Of a stretch of 64,000 bases of DNA, positions 12,101-22,761 are shown one piece after another. The stretch is taken from contig CM043956.1 of assembly GCA_014529385.2 (NCBI GenBank), forward strand, positions 61,842,620-61,906,619, read 5' to 3'. Position 1 is the first letter of the stretch, and the number at the start of each line of letters is the position of its first letter. The DNA comes from Adiantum capillus-veneris. Its lineage: Eukaryota > Streptophyta > Polypodiopsida > Polypodiales > Pteridaceae. The notes beneath the pieces were generated by a model, which was not told the origin of the DNA, searched no databases, and saw nothing but the letters and a program-made list of their open reading frames with translations. A program made the position numbers and the translations under genes.

Positions 12101-12994
12101 GTTGCTTGTGTGGTGTCGCATGGAATGAAGCCGCGGAATCTACTATCCAGGAATTAGACACATTGTCTAATGAGAGAATTAGAGCATCTTGCTCTACTTT
12201 ACCTGCCACATTGGCCTCCGATGTTGGCTTGTTGTCTTGAGACTCTGTCTCCTTCTTCTTGGACCAGCAATCCTTCTTGATGTGGCCCTTCTTGCCGCAG
12301 TTCCAACATTCAAGAACTGACTTTGCGCGTGACTTGCTCCGCCTTGAGCGATCACGACCCTTTTGGTTTTTGAACCTCTCCTTAAGCCTTCCTCTTGTTT
12401 CCACTGATAGTGCAGCACTTGATGATTCTCCTGTGCTTCTCCTTCGCATTTCCTCGCTGGGGAGAATACCCACAACATCATCAAACTTAAGAGTATTTGT
12501 GCCAGAGATAGAATTACTTACAGCCATCACAAGGCTGTCCCAACTATCCGGTAGAGATGATAGTATAAGGAGTTGACTTTCACTGATCGAAGTTGACTTA
12601 TGTTTGTGTTAAAGTCATTTAGGTGTTCTGCAGCTGAACCATTCTCTGCCATCTTTAGATTGAACAAGCGCTTCATAAGAAATACCTTATTGGATGCCGA
12701 TGCTTTCTCGTAGAAGTCGTCAAGTGACTTCATCAAGTCCTCCATGGTCTTCATCTCCGAAACATTGAAGGCCACCGTTGACGCCAAGCTTAACCGGATT
12801 GTTCCCAGTGCCTTTAGATCAAGGACAATCCATGCTTCATCTGCCATTGTTGCGCGCTTCTTCGCAAGACCGCCTAGTGGAAAATAGAGGTCCTTCTGGT
12901 AGAGATAGTCTTCAATCTGCATCTTCCAATGTTGGTAGTTTTTTCCGTTGAACTTCTCAATCTTGAGCTTCCCTTCCTCCGCCATAACTCCCAC
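9129..12994 (-). pseudogene. Copia gag-pol polyprotein with three lesions
   Basis: Gag begins at ATG 12994 (KFNGKNYQHWK motif). Then come a CCHC zinc knuckle (CWNCGKKGHIKKDC), protease VDSAAS, the GAG-pre-integrase block WHYRLGHMS, integrase with SDVWG and SDNGGEY, reverse transcriptase with LYVDDMLIAS, and RNase H with STTEAEYVA and DSQSAIHLAKN, ending at 9129. Lesions: a deletion and frameshift near 12575-12585 in gag, an in-frame TGA at 11358-11360 right after GGEY, and TAG at 10533-10535 where TGG is expected before VYKLK. Both stops fit C-to-T type changes. Gene order and motifs place it near Tork/Tnt1 elements. Confidence 0.93.
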
Positions 12995-13044
12995 TCAATT
13001 CAAGGAATCCTTTCCTTGAGATAATTTAGCTACGAGCAAACCTT

Positions 13045-13056
13045 GCTCTGATACCA
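13045..13056 (-). promoter_or_regulatory. Primer binding site, initiator Met tRNA (copia)
   Basis: The - strand reads TGGTATCAGAGC, the complement of the plant initiator-Met tRNA 3' end, two bases downstream of the 5' LTR. Confidence 0.93.
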
Positions 13057-13058
13057 GT

Positions 13059-13142
13059 TGTTAGGAAATAAGACGTAGCTAAATAGATAATTGAGTAGAT
13101 TACTTAATGGAGAGAGACAGATTTATATACACGAGATTATAG

Positions 13143-13213
<71 letters not shown>

Positions 13214-13911
13214 CACGATATACGTGGTTCACCCAATGTGGGGTACGTCCACGGGAAAGCAGCCACTCAATGGCTTTAGTACTTCAAAACAAGAAGTAGT
13301 TTACAAAGAGATTATACCCTTAATGGAGCTCCCGCCTTGCTTAACTCTCACCACCTCACACTCACCTTGTTGCATCAACTTCACACTATGAAATGTGTGT
13401 AGAAATGACCTCCTTTTATAGGCCAAAAGGGCTGCCCTCTCTTATGAGAGACAGCCATGTGTAGCCACCCTTGTGTAGCCACCCTTGTGCGAATAAGTCC
13501 GAATCGGACCCTCCAATCCGCCCATGTGTGGCGGCCCTTGAGAAGACAAGTCCGCTTTTGAATTCGGCCAGCGGCCACCAGCCATTGACTTTCGACCACC
13601 GGCCACCGGCCATTGACTTTCGACCACCGGCCATCGGCCATTGACTACCGGCCACCAGCCAACCGACCGGTTGTTTTCCGACCACTTTCCGGCCGCCGTC
13701 CGGCCATAATATTCCGGCGAAAAAAAAAGTCTCGGGGGCCTCCGCCCCCGAGGCCTTTAAAGTTGTCCCTGATTCTTGTCCGTGAAAATTTTGGTTTCTG
13801 GTGAGTGATTTTCCTTCACGCACGATGGCTTCTCCTCATAATGGGGGCCTTACAACTGTGCGCTTTTACCACAAAAAATTACAAAGGGTAAATCAGGCTC
13901 CATACTTAACA
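13059..13911 (-). repeat. 5' LTR of the copia element
   Basis: 853 bp, bounded by TG and CA type ends, with (AG)n at 13146-13209. It lacks the 296-bp duplication found in the 3' LTR. Confidence 0.93.
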
Positions 13912-14701
13912 ATTTGGTGCTGTTGCATAGCACGCCCAAGCATTCATCCATGCGCAGGCCAAATGATTTCTCCAAATCATGCAGGAACACATACTCCTCC
14001 CCATCCACTAACACTGAGGAGAAGCAGTTGATTTCTACCTCTGGGATAGCCACATCCATCAGTGGTAGTGGCACTGGAGTGTCACTAGGGCCAGCCGCAA
14101 CTATGGATTTCTCAACCAGTTCCTCAAGACCCCTAGGGTACTCGAGCCGGTGTGCCTTTCCTTTCGCTGCAGGGTTCATGGGGATAACCTGCTGCTCCTT
14201 GGTGTCCTTGATAAAGGACCGAACATGAAGGTGTGGTAAGCAAATCTCCTCCAAATCAGGTTCCTCGCTCACCAAGAAGATAAATGTTGCGAGCCGAGAA
14301 AGGTACTCCACCCCCAACTTGCGCTTCTTGAGCGCTGACACCCCTGGGGCTTGCTCGTCCAAGTAATGGCCTGCATCGGTTGCAATTTCTTGGAATCGTT
14401 GCAACCGCTTGGAGAATGGACGATCACCTTTGTGTATGTAGCGCAAAAGATCGCAAGGCACCCAGATCCCTACATGTGGGGGGATAGATACAGAATATTT
14501 TATGATGTGCTCCTCCATGAACGCGAAAATCTCGGCAAATGCATCCATGTGAAGGGCAACTGTGGCATCAAGGTCAGGGAGACGAGCAAAAAAGGTGTGG
14601 AGGTCCAACTTCCCTTTGTATTTGGTGTCCTCGAGGAAGAGGATGAAGCGTGACAAAGGGGTGGATGTGGCTGCATATGCAGAGGCTGTGGAAGCATCCA
14701 T

Positions 14702-14948
14702 GTCAAGCCTGGGGTGTAGAGAGAGAGAGTGGAGGAGCTCAAGAGTTGCAAAAGTGAAAATAGTGAATGAGTTAGGTGGCCCCCCTTTTATAATGGACCC
14801 TTTTTTTAAGACATTAAAAAAAAGGCACTTTCACCAAAAAATGATTTCTCATCCCAATCCAAAAAATTATATTCAAAGGCATGATTTGCCGAAGCAAATC
14901 ATGTTGATTATAGCGGGGATCAGTTTGAAAATTGCAAGAGTTACAAAG
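14702..14948 (-). other. Spacer and 5' leader between the two leftward transposon genes
   Basis: AT-rich and without ORF. It holds the TATA box of the downstream gene. Confidence 0.5.
14785..14792 (-). promoter_or_regulatory. TATA box of leftward gene B
   Basis: TATAAAAG on the - strand, about 85 bp upstream of the ATG at 14701, followed by a GC-rich stretch. Confidence 0.55.
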
Positions 14949-16289
14949 TTATAAGATCGATAGCATAGTTCCATCCATCCCCCAGTCCTCCTCGACCTTC
15001 AGTTTGTCTTCCATTCTCTTCCCAATCTGCGGACATTCATTACAATAAGCATCCAATGATCGACAAACCATGATGTGTTGAAAATGTGGTGGAAGGATTC
15101 TCACCTTGTGACCTTGTAAACAAAATTGTGCTTGTTGAAGGGCCTCAAAACCCATAATAACCAAATGTTCTCGAACATTACTGAGAGTCCAATGCTTGTT
15201 CACTTGGACTGCCTCCAAATCATCGTTGGGCATCTTCACTGCAATGTCAAAGCTTGCAATAGCGCCGTCTACACTCTGTAAGGGAGTCCACACTCCAAGC
15301 TTGCACATCCAACGATCATAGTGAAATCGTATGTACAAGGAGGTGCGGGATTTCAAATAGCGCATTCCAATACCTGAAGCTCCAACCTTACAATGATACC
15401 GGTCCCCGTTGTGCATGCCCTCCACAAAACCCCAGTCCTCTTCTAAAAGCCTTCCTAATTCCTCGTAATGCGCATCTTTACATACAAGCATTGTGGTACT
15501 CTCCACAAATCCAAACTCTTTAAAAATGTGCACAAAACAATGAATAGGCAAACACCAACTCAAGCCCACATACCTAGAAGCTTTAGAGTATTTCAAAGAG
15601 TTTTGGACATCCATTATCATCTTTTGCTTGAAAGATGCTACCAACCACAAATCTGGCACCGGCCACTCCATACTTAATAAGGAAGTTACTTTGATGGGTT
15701 CAAGCGTTCCAAACGCTTGTGTAGAAGTAGGGACAATATAGGAGTGAGAATAGAAGAAAATCCTTCTTTGAACCAGTTTGGTTGGGCAAAGATGTGGGAA
15801 CATTATTGCTCCAATACCCACATGTATAGCATTGAATGTGCCGGAGAGACTATGTAGTGGCTGCTCCTCCACCAACGTGGATGGAAATATGACTATAAAT
15901 GCACGACAAATCTTAAGTATGAATCCATAATAACATTACACTGTGATTTCACACCTAGCTTTGTATTCTCAAAACATGTACTTACAATGTGTTGGAAATC
16001 GAGGTGGTTGTTGCAAATGCATGGTTGACATTGAGAAAACATGTTGCACAATGGCTACGGTCCCCTTGTCTTTGCGGTTCTTGAAGCCAAGGAGCTTTCC
16101 TTTCCAATGAAGATCCAAGTTTGCACGATTTCGCACACGATGAGGGCCAATAGCAGATGGTTGCATGTATACCCAAGCACCTTTGGTGAACTCTTGTGGC
16201 ATCCACTCATCATCTACACCTCTAGTGTTGTGGCATGCAAGTGCTGTGACCTCATCCTTTGGCCGCCTTTGTGAAGTAGAGTTGGCCAT
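14949..16289 (-). CDS. Leftward gene A of the TIR transposon, two exons, unknown function
   Basis: The ATG at 16289 opens MANSTSQRRPKDE. A 93-bp intron (15893-15985, donor GTAAGT, acceptor TTATAG) joins the first exon in frame to the second, which ends at 14949. The product is about 400 residues with no internal stops. The first exon (TKGAWVYMQPS...HWKGKLLGFKN...GTVAIVQHVF) has the flavour of a BAH/Tudor-like beta domain, a weak resemblance. The second exon has many conserved-looking Cys, His and Trp residues (for example CLPIHCFVHIFKEFG and SLDAYCNECP) but no recognised family. It is the most intact gene of the transposon. Confidence 0.55.
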
Positions 16290-17030
16290 GGTTGAGCAAA
16301 GAAAACTAGGAGGAGGAGAAGGACCTTGCTTGTTGCTACAATGTACAGAGGATACAGTGATATGAGAAGGTGGATAACACTTGTGGCAATGGGAGGAGAA
16401 GGTGGATAACCCTTGCTTGGTGTGGCAATGGGAGGAGAAGGTGGATAACTTTTGCTTGGTGTGGCAATGGAAGGTGGTAGGGGAGGAGAGAGGAGCTTTC
16501 TTGCTGCAGCAATGGAGATGGTGTAAAGAGAGAGAGTGTTGGAGTAGAGGATGAGTGTGATGGTTGCAACCAAGGAGGGGTTGGAAAATGGGGGTTCTAG
16601 AGAGAGAAAATCACTTTTTGCCTAAGAACTACTTTTGGGGGAGCTCTGGATAGCAAAAAAAGATTTTTCAAAAGTTTTTTAAAAAATTTGAATTTTAGGG
16701 TTTTTGGGTGCATGTTTTGACTTTTTGAGGTCAAAAAATGCTTTTTTGACCATAAAATAGTTTTAGGGGGGTTTTAAGAAGATGAAATTTGAGTTTTGAA
16801 AATTTTGAAAAATTTTAAATTTTTGGGATTTTTTTAAAACCGGATAAAAAAGGAGGGAAGTTGGAGGTCCCATATGCCCCCGCCCCCCCCCCCCCCCCCC
16901 CCCCCCGCCCCCCCACCCACCCCACCTTCTCACTAGGTAAGAGCCCATTTAAGAAGTGTAAGACTACTTTGTCCCCCTACATTTTTGAGGGCATAGAGTG
17001 TGTCCACCATCCTCTTCTCATTGGCTGGCC
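16290..17030. other. Upstream region of gene A and right arm of the TIR transposon
   Basis: It holds a minisatellite (about 16365-16480; a unit of roughly 43 bp containing GGTGGATAAC and GTGGCAATGG), an AT-rich stretch, and a C homopolymer (about 16877-16915). No supported gene. Confidence 0.6.
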
Positions 17031-17084
17031 TCTAATTAACCTTAATCCCAAAGGGTCCCTAGAGGGTTCATATTTTTCCTAATG
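17031..17084 (-). repeat. Right terminal inverted repeat of the TIR transposon
   Basis: Read on the - strand it starts CATTAGGAAAAATATGAA and reaches GGGATTAAGGTTAAT, matching 1633-1701. Confidence 0.75.
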
Positions 17085-17860
17085 TTTGTTCCTTGAAGCA
17101 CCCAACAACTCATTTTTCACACCGCATGATTTTCTTGAAAGAACTCTTGTGTGCATATAGAGTGTCCCATAATTGGCACTTGCATTACGCACTCTTACTT
17201 TATTTCTCCCAAGCACTCACCTTGCATGAACAGGTACTCAACTTCCAAGTGTTCAACCCAAATAAGAGCGTATACCAAAGGCATTTTTTCCCACTGGGTT
17301 TTTCCCTGGTCATTCAGGTTCTAGACCCTAATTTAGAAACACCCATCACTATTCTATTGTATATATTCCTTCCATCAAATGAAACCAATAAAGAATTTGT
17401 TACACGATCTTCAAAGAGATAAAGTGGGGCCACATTGTTCTTAACTACGCTTCGACAAGAGCAACTCTTATCTTCAAAGATACCAACAAAGCTCTAGTGA
17501 CAAAGTGGCAAAGAAAATCAAATAGGAGATGCCAGTGCACACATGTCAAAGTCTCAAACATTTTGAGATATGAGCTCCAATAAAAAGTCAATTGCACCAG
17601 GAGGCAAAGTATCCAAAGAAGCAGGTGTCATCGATCAACTGCACAAATGGGAAGGTAAAGCAGGATGTGCAATAACATGCACAAATGCCTCGTCCACAAC
17701 ATCCAAATCACAAAGAACACATGTTCATCAATCAAAGGCAAATGAGCACCCCATTTGAACAAGGAAAACATGCCAGATATACCTCAATGAAGGAAGAGGG
17801 GAGTCTCATCAATAAGAAGAATAGACTACAAATGGTCGTGTCAAGGGACGACACGAGCTA
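17085..17860 (+). other. Element X 3' non-coding region, second part
   Basis: Bases 17085-17390 align with 48345-48625 of element Y. The rest, to 17830, does not align with Y. A short ORF at 17570-17758 is not recognisable. Y has its helicase fragment at the corresponding place; X shows none. Confidence 0.65.
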
Positions 17861-17872
17861 GGAAGGGGGGAG
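17837..17872 (+). promoter_or_regulatory. Element X stem-loop and polypurine tract
   Basis: CGTGTC...GACACG forms a 6-bp stem just upstream of the polypurine tract GGAAGGGGGGAG that abuts the 3' LTR. The same arrangement with a changed but still paired stem occurs in element Y. Confidence 0.7.
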
Positions 17873-18811
17873 TGTTTGGAGGTGATAACAACATACAAGT
17901 GCCCACCTAGCCAAGGCGCCCGTTGGGTCAGCCGGCCAAAGTTTTGATGTGGTCACATTTTTTTTCCGATGTTTAATACATCAAACCCTATAAAAGCCTA
18001 ATGACAATCGTCTATGTCAAGTCTAAGTCAAAGATGTAATTTTTCCAATGATGCATGTAAAGGTCCATGAGAAGTTGGCCGCCGCCGGCCACTTTAGAAA
18101 GCCCTAGGTATATAATACACTAAGGTTAGTGGGAAAGGGAGATTATTTTTTGAAGATAAGTGACTATTGCTGTACGCACAGAGAGCGACCTCTTGGCTCC
18201 AACTTGTAATCATCGCTATTGTGGCTACGGTAATCCAAATTCAGTTTTGTTTATTGCATTGTGTTCTTCTTACTCTACTCTTTCATTCAAGTGTAAGAAT
18301 TCAAAATTCGGTGTAGGTATCAAACGCAACCGTTGTGGCCTTAAATCGCTGTTTTGAGTGTTTATATGCGTATTTTATGTTGTTTTGACCCTAGGAGAGG
18401 CTTTAGGGACTCAAAAACGACCCTTTAGGATCATTCGTTTAATGTTTTTGCGTACTTTGGGACGAACGATCGCGATCCGTGTACCCATCCAGAATGCTGT
18501 GACAGTGATAGGATATGCTCATGATAGTCCCACATAGCTTCCCTTCAAGTTTCATGCGAATCCGATATGATTTGCATGGTAAACAGGCGTGATGACTGTA
18601 GAGCTGTGTAGAAGGACATAGGTAGATTACTTGGCTTTGGTGCGTTTGATTTGTTTGTAGAGTTAGTATTTGCATCTCTTGGAGTTCACTTCATTAGGAT
18701 TGACACCCTAGTGAGTTTCCATGCCTCATCCGAGTCGCTTCCCTGGTATTGATATTTATGTTGATGCCTGAAGGCTATGCTATGGACGTCCGTCGTGGTG
18801 ACCGGCAAACA
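17873..18811 (+). repeat. 3' LTR of element X
   Basis: 939 bp, starting TGTTTGG and ending CCGGCAAACA. TATA-like motifs occur at about 17990 (TATAAAAG) and 18110. Immediately after it, copia reverse transcriptase coding sequence resumes. Confidence 0.8.
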
Positions 18812-19870
18812 ATAGAATTTGTATGGGTTGAAGCAATCTCCTCGTGCTTGGTATGAGAAAGCTGACACTTATTTGGTCAAACGAAGCTTTTGTAACAGTA
18901 CAATAGAAAGCACATTATATGTAAAGAATGAGGGTGATGTACTTCTCATTATGGTTCTCTATGTGGATGATTTGTTGATCATTGGACCAAATGAGCTCTG
19001 ACATATTACTGAATTTAAGGCTGATTTGAATGCTACTTTCAAGATGAAAGATCTGGGGCTCTTGCATCATTAGTTGGGTATATAGTTCAAGCTATATACG
19101 TTTGGACTCGAGGATTGCAAACCTATTGCCACTCACATGGAGACAAGTTTGCAATTGAGTCTTCATAATGCTGGTGATTCTGCCAATGTCACTCATTATG
19201 AAGTTGTTGATGGATGCCTCATTTATGTATGCAACACAAGGCTGGACATTCAATGTATAGTCTCACACGTCAGTGGATTTATGCATAGCATAGGGTCTAC
19301 TCAAGAGGATTTTTTGCTACTTCAGTGGCACTTTACATCTTGGCTTGTTTTATCCCAAGGGGAGAATCATTACCACTAGATTTACATACTTTTTTGGACT
19401 CAAACTGGGATGGTTGTTTTGACACATGAGTGTTCACAAGTGGTTTTTGTCTCATGCTTCGAAGCTTGTGCATATCATGGTTGAGCAAGAAGCAACCTAC
19501 TGTAGACACTTCTAGTTGTGAGGCTGATTACATGGCATTCTTCATAGCTACAATTGAGTGTGTATGGCTCAGACGCATTATGGTTGATTTGGGTGTTGGA
19601 CATGAGATTGCCAACACTATCCACACTGATAGCCAGAGCGCATTGGCAGTTGTGAGAAACCCAGTTTTTCATGCTTGCACAAAGCACATTGAGGTGCATT
19701 CCGACTATGTCAGGGAGTGGCTCTCAACAAGAGATATCAGCTTGGCTTATGTGCCAGCTTGGCTTATGTGAAAACATGACAAACTTGCAGATCTTTTCAA
19801 AAAGGCATTGTCTTGTGAGAAATTTGAAGCTTTCCACAAAGCTTTGGGCTTACTCCTCCTTGTGAATTGA
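18812..19870 (+). pseudogene. Element W: copia reverse transcriptase and RNase H remnant
   Basis: Starts within the reverse transcriptase at YGLKQSPRAWYEK, with LYVDDLLIIG further on, and then RNase H with SSCEADYMA, DSQSALAVVRNPVFHACTKHIEV and a C-terminal ISLAYVP. Several stops and frame changes occur between 19000 and 19430. The upstream part of W is beyond element X, outside the window. Confidence 0.88.
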
Positions 19871-20178
19871 TCATGTCCTTAGGGCACGACACTTCCTTAT
19901 ACTCTTTGTGCTAGATCTTGTTCACCTCATCACTCCCAGGGGGGGATTTGTTACCATAAAACATGTGGTAGTGATGTGTGTGAACACGCTTAGGACCATC
20001 GAGGAATTTTTTCTCTCACTAGGAGGTTTTTCCCCCCGTGCATTGTATATATGCCCATCACTCTAGGGATATCTTATCTTTTTATAGCACACTAAGTAAT
20101 ATTCTCTCTATTGTGTGCCTTGAGCTTCCTTTGTCTTCTCCAAGCTGTGCATGTTTTCTTGCAACCCCAATTTTTACA
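19871..20178 (+). repeat. Element W 3' end with short LTR
   Basis: A purine run CAGGGGGGGAT ends at about 19947, followed by a TGTTACC start at 19949. A TATA-like region (TATATATG and TTTTATAG) lies near 20050-20085. The end at ...TTTTTACA (20178) is inferred from TG-CA symmetry and from CACTA coding sequence starting just after it. Confidence 0.55.
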
Positions 20179-20814
20179 GGCCGCTGTAGCAACATGGCAT
20201 GAGGAGAACAGATCTTTGGATGGTGTGCTATGGAGCCCTGCACATCGTGCAGCATGGAGACATATTGAAACACGTGGCCATATTTTGCTAGGGAAGCTCG
20301 AAATCAGCACCTCGGCTTGGCGATGGATGACGTAAATCCATTTGGTTTGAGGTCGACATCTTACAGTATATGACATTTTTCATTGTTAACTACAACATTT
20401 CCACATGGTTACCGACTAAAAAGGGACACATGTTTTTAAGCTCGATTGTGCTGGAGCGATATAAAGTGAAGAATATGGATGTGTATATTTGTCCCCACTA
20501 CTCGAAGAGTTGCAACAATTGTGGAGAGGCATAGAAGTGGTCGATATGAGCCGACATGTAGGTCGACGCAATGCCTTTATTAGAGGCATCCTAATGTGGA
20601 TGATGCATGACTATCCCGTGCTAAAAGAATGCTCAGATGAGACTCAAACTACTTAGACCGAGTTTATTGTCATGTGTATGGATGCACAACTTCAATTGGT
20701 TTATTGTCGTGTGTATGGGTGCAGGGCTTCTGACAAGCGGTTACACTGCATGTGTCACGTGTGGCCCATTAATGCTCGTCAAGCACCCTCAATCAAAAAA
20801 GAAAATCTACAAAG
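20179..20814 (+). pseudogene. CACTA (En/Spm) TNP2 transposase remnant, 5' part
   Basis: Shifting frames give TNP2-like blocks: DGVLWSPAHRAAWRHIETR, then PLLEELQQLWRGIEV...FIRGILMWMMHDYPV, then TACVTCG...SKKKIYKGH. These match the Transposase_21 order. Many stops show long decay. Element V interrupts it at GH, and the sequence resumes at 29748. Confidence 0.75.
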
Positions 20815-20819
20815 GTCAT

Positions 20820-22406
20820 TGTAACATTTAATGGTCTAAAAACTTATGTGTAGCGGAAATTAGCATGAACATAGTGGGCATTTCATTAGAATAGATTCCT
20901 AATGAGAATTACAAGAGTGCTTGGGTGGAGAGAGCAACAAAAAGCATAACACCTAGTTAGATAGCATCAACAATACTTTCAAAAGAGAGATAAATTAAGC
21001 AATTGACAACAGTTGAGGACCGGATTTGCATGGAGCCGGTCCCCCCTCCAAAAGGCTTTGTATTATGGTTTCTCCCATCAAGAGAGACATTGTACAATAC
21101 AATTCTTTGTGTTCTTCAAGACTAGCTAGTGCAATGAAGATGAAAGCTTCATGCACTAAGCAAAACACTTAGCAAACACAACTTTAATTATCCCCGTTCT
21201 CAGACCCAAGACCTCACACACCTTCGAAGATGGTGAGAGCTAGCAGGGTATGAGAGTAGATTGAGAGGAAGAAGGAGTATCTTATAAGAAAGATGTAGAT
21301 CTCCTCACATAATCACTCATATTAGCATAGCTTAGCTTATTAATTAGCTTGGTAGAGGAGATGAGCATGCATTGAAGCTTGGCTCTTGGTTGGATTTGCA
21401 TCCACATGCCAAGAGTGTGTCGATGTAGGCTTCTATCTCACAAGCTTGGAGTAGGTGATGAGCTCTCCATTAAAGCTTGGGAAGAGATAGTCTTCTCTTT
21501 CTTTCCACATGAGATTGTGTGAGTGTGTGTGTGATAATGCCTTGCAAAAATCAGCCCCCTCTCTCTCTTGGGCGAGCCCTCTTGCTATTTGCTCTTGCTC
21601 AACCCTCATTGGCCCTCCCAAGCCAAGGACTATTAAGCAGCATAAGTGATAGCCTTTTGACACGTGTCCCCCTTTCCCCTTTTGTGAGAGATTTAGGTTA
21701 ATTAATAATTCAATTAAACTCTCATTGGACCCCTTTGCCTCCTGGCCAATAGGAATCAGGCAAGCCATTGGGCTGCTGAATGCTCATTGGACCCCTTGGG
21801 AGACTGTCCAATAGTCTTCTAGAGAACTTAATTCTCATTGGTTCTTTTATTAAGTGGTTTTAAATTAATTAAACTAGATTTACTCTAACATAATTCTCAT
21901 TGGTCCACCTCCAAGGCCATCCAATAGGAATTGGGCACACCTTGTGGGCATCTGGGCTAGGGAGCTGACATGTGTCCCTAATTCCCTTTGTGTAAAGGGA
22001 GCCTGTGTGTGTGTGTGTGTGTGTGTGACTTTCTCTCTCATCCCCTACTCCCAAGGCTCGCCCGCTCCTATGTAGGGATTTGAAAAGACTTTTTGGTCAC
22101 ACACAAAGCATCCAATTTCCCCTAGGGTTGACCTTTGGACACTACCTTTGAATTTTGGAACCTTAGCATTTTGGAGGTCTTAATGGGCTGAACCTTAGGG
22201 TCTTTTTAGCCCATTGTTTCACATGGCTCTTTTGTAGATGGCCCCCCCTTTGGATCCCTATTTTCCCTCCTTTGGATCCCTACTGTGGCTTGTCTGCTAG
22301 CTTAACCAATATTCTAGCATTTTCTCCCCTGGCACTTCCCCATATTAAATGATCAGTTTAACATGAGAAAATCATTTAGGAGAATTAGATATTGATTATT
22401 ATGACA
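20820..22406 (-). repeat. 3' LTR of element V
   Basis: TGTAACATTT...TTATGACA on the + strand. Contains a (GT)n microsatellite near 22003-22026. Confidence 0.94.
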
Positions 22407-22444
22407 TTACCTCTCTCTTGAAATCATAGTCGTCCTCGACTATG
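22407..22444 (-). promoter_or_regulatory. Element V polypurine tract and stem-loop
   Basis: On the - strand, AAGAGAGAGGTAA abuts the LTR. Just upstream is an 8-bp-stem hairpin, CATAGTCG-AGGA-CGACTATG (22425-22444). It is identical to that of element T. Confidence 0.7.
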
Positions 22445-22761
22445 GTGTAGAGAAGATAAAGCATATTCATGAGTCCTTTTCTTAGCGGGTAGAGGATCCC
22501 TATGTTACCCTACGACATCATTCCACAATGGATGACTAGTCCATTTGGTGCTTGAGAGCCTGAGGCTGCCACAAGCATGTCTGCACATTAGTCCTATCAA
22601 TCTTTCATAGTAGAGTGACAAGCTCTACTTGGTGTTTGGGAGACGTCGTCTCCGCAAACTTGATCTAAGCATGCATACTACTTCATTTTTGTGCACAATA
22701 AAGAAAAAGAGAGTCTTATAAGACAAAAAGTTTGTTCATTTTTAACATTTTGTACATTTTC
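22445..22761 (-). other. Element V 3' non-coding region
   Basis: No ORF. Its counterpart is present in T at about 56233-56553. Confidence 0.5.

Larger units (their letters stand above)
7906..13911 (-). mobile_element. Tnt1-like Ty1/copia LTR retrotransposon, full length but mutated
   Basis: Two LTRs (TGTTAGG...TTAACA on the + strand) enclose gag-pol on the - strand. The 5-bp target duplication ATTTG stands at 7901-7905 and 13912-13916. The domain order gag, protease, integrase, reverse transcriptase, RNase H defines copia. The LTRs differ at few sites apart from a duplication and microsatellite length, so insertion was fairly recent. It disrupts gene B of the surrounding TIR transposon. Confidence 0.95.
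7074..14701 (-). pseudogene. Leftward gene B of the TIR transposon, unknown function, split by a copia element
   Basis: The ATG at 14701 (MDASTASAYAATSTPL...) is followed by about 260 open codons to 13917, where the copia element has inserted with a 5-bp duplication. Reading resumes at 7900 after a one-base frameshift near 7860. A 77-bp phase-0 intron with GT-AG ends fits at 7539-7615, and the last exon ends at 7074. The total is about 500 residues. No known domain is recognised; the N-terminal half looks globular and mostly helical. A TATAAAAG box lies about 85 bp upstream on the same strand. Its place in the transposon suggests an accessory mobility protein, which is inference only. Confidence 0.55.
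1633..17084. mobile_element. Unclassified TIR DNA transposon nested in element X (about 9.4 kb without its copia insertion)
   Basis: Both ends carry inverted repeats starting CATTAGG and continuing AAATATGAA and GGGATTAAGG, over 54-69 bp with one gap. Comparison with the uninterrupted Y copy fixes both boundaries; the flanks overlap by only about 2 bp (TT), so the target duplication is short or decayed. Cargo from left to right: a CT-rich leader, a rightward DDE-transposase-like gene (2300-5250), a small ORF with a histone-H3-like start (5390-5701), a long inverted repeat (5707-6982), and two leftward genes (7074-14701 and 14949-16289). The superfamily is not recognised. TNP2, MULE, hAT and PIF hallmarks are not seen. 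Confidence 0.75.
1..18811 (+). mobile_element. Element X: Tat/Athila-like non-autonomous LTR retrotransposon, 3' part, split by a DNA transposon
   Basis: The 5' end lies left of the window. Visible parts in order are the end of a W-repeat protein (1-1243), a 3' non-coding region (1244-1632 and 17085-17860), a polypurine tract, and a 3' LTR (17873-18811) that starts TGTTTGG and ends CAAACA. The 3' non-coding region aligns with that of element Y (about 48010-48625). In Y the sequence is continuous, while in X it is interrupted at 1633-17084, which shows a nested insertion. X itself sits inside a copia reverse transcriptase gene whose reading resumes at 18812. Confidence 0.8.

Noticed and set aside
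16877..16915. Gly- or Pro-rich protein at the C homopolymer
   Set aside because: Pure translation of a homopolymer with no conserved flanks.
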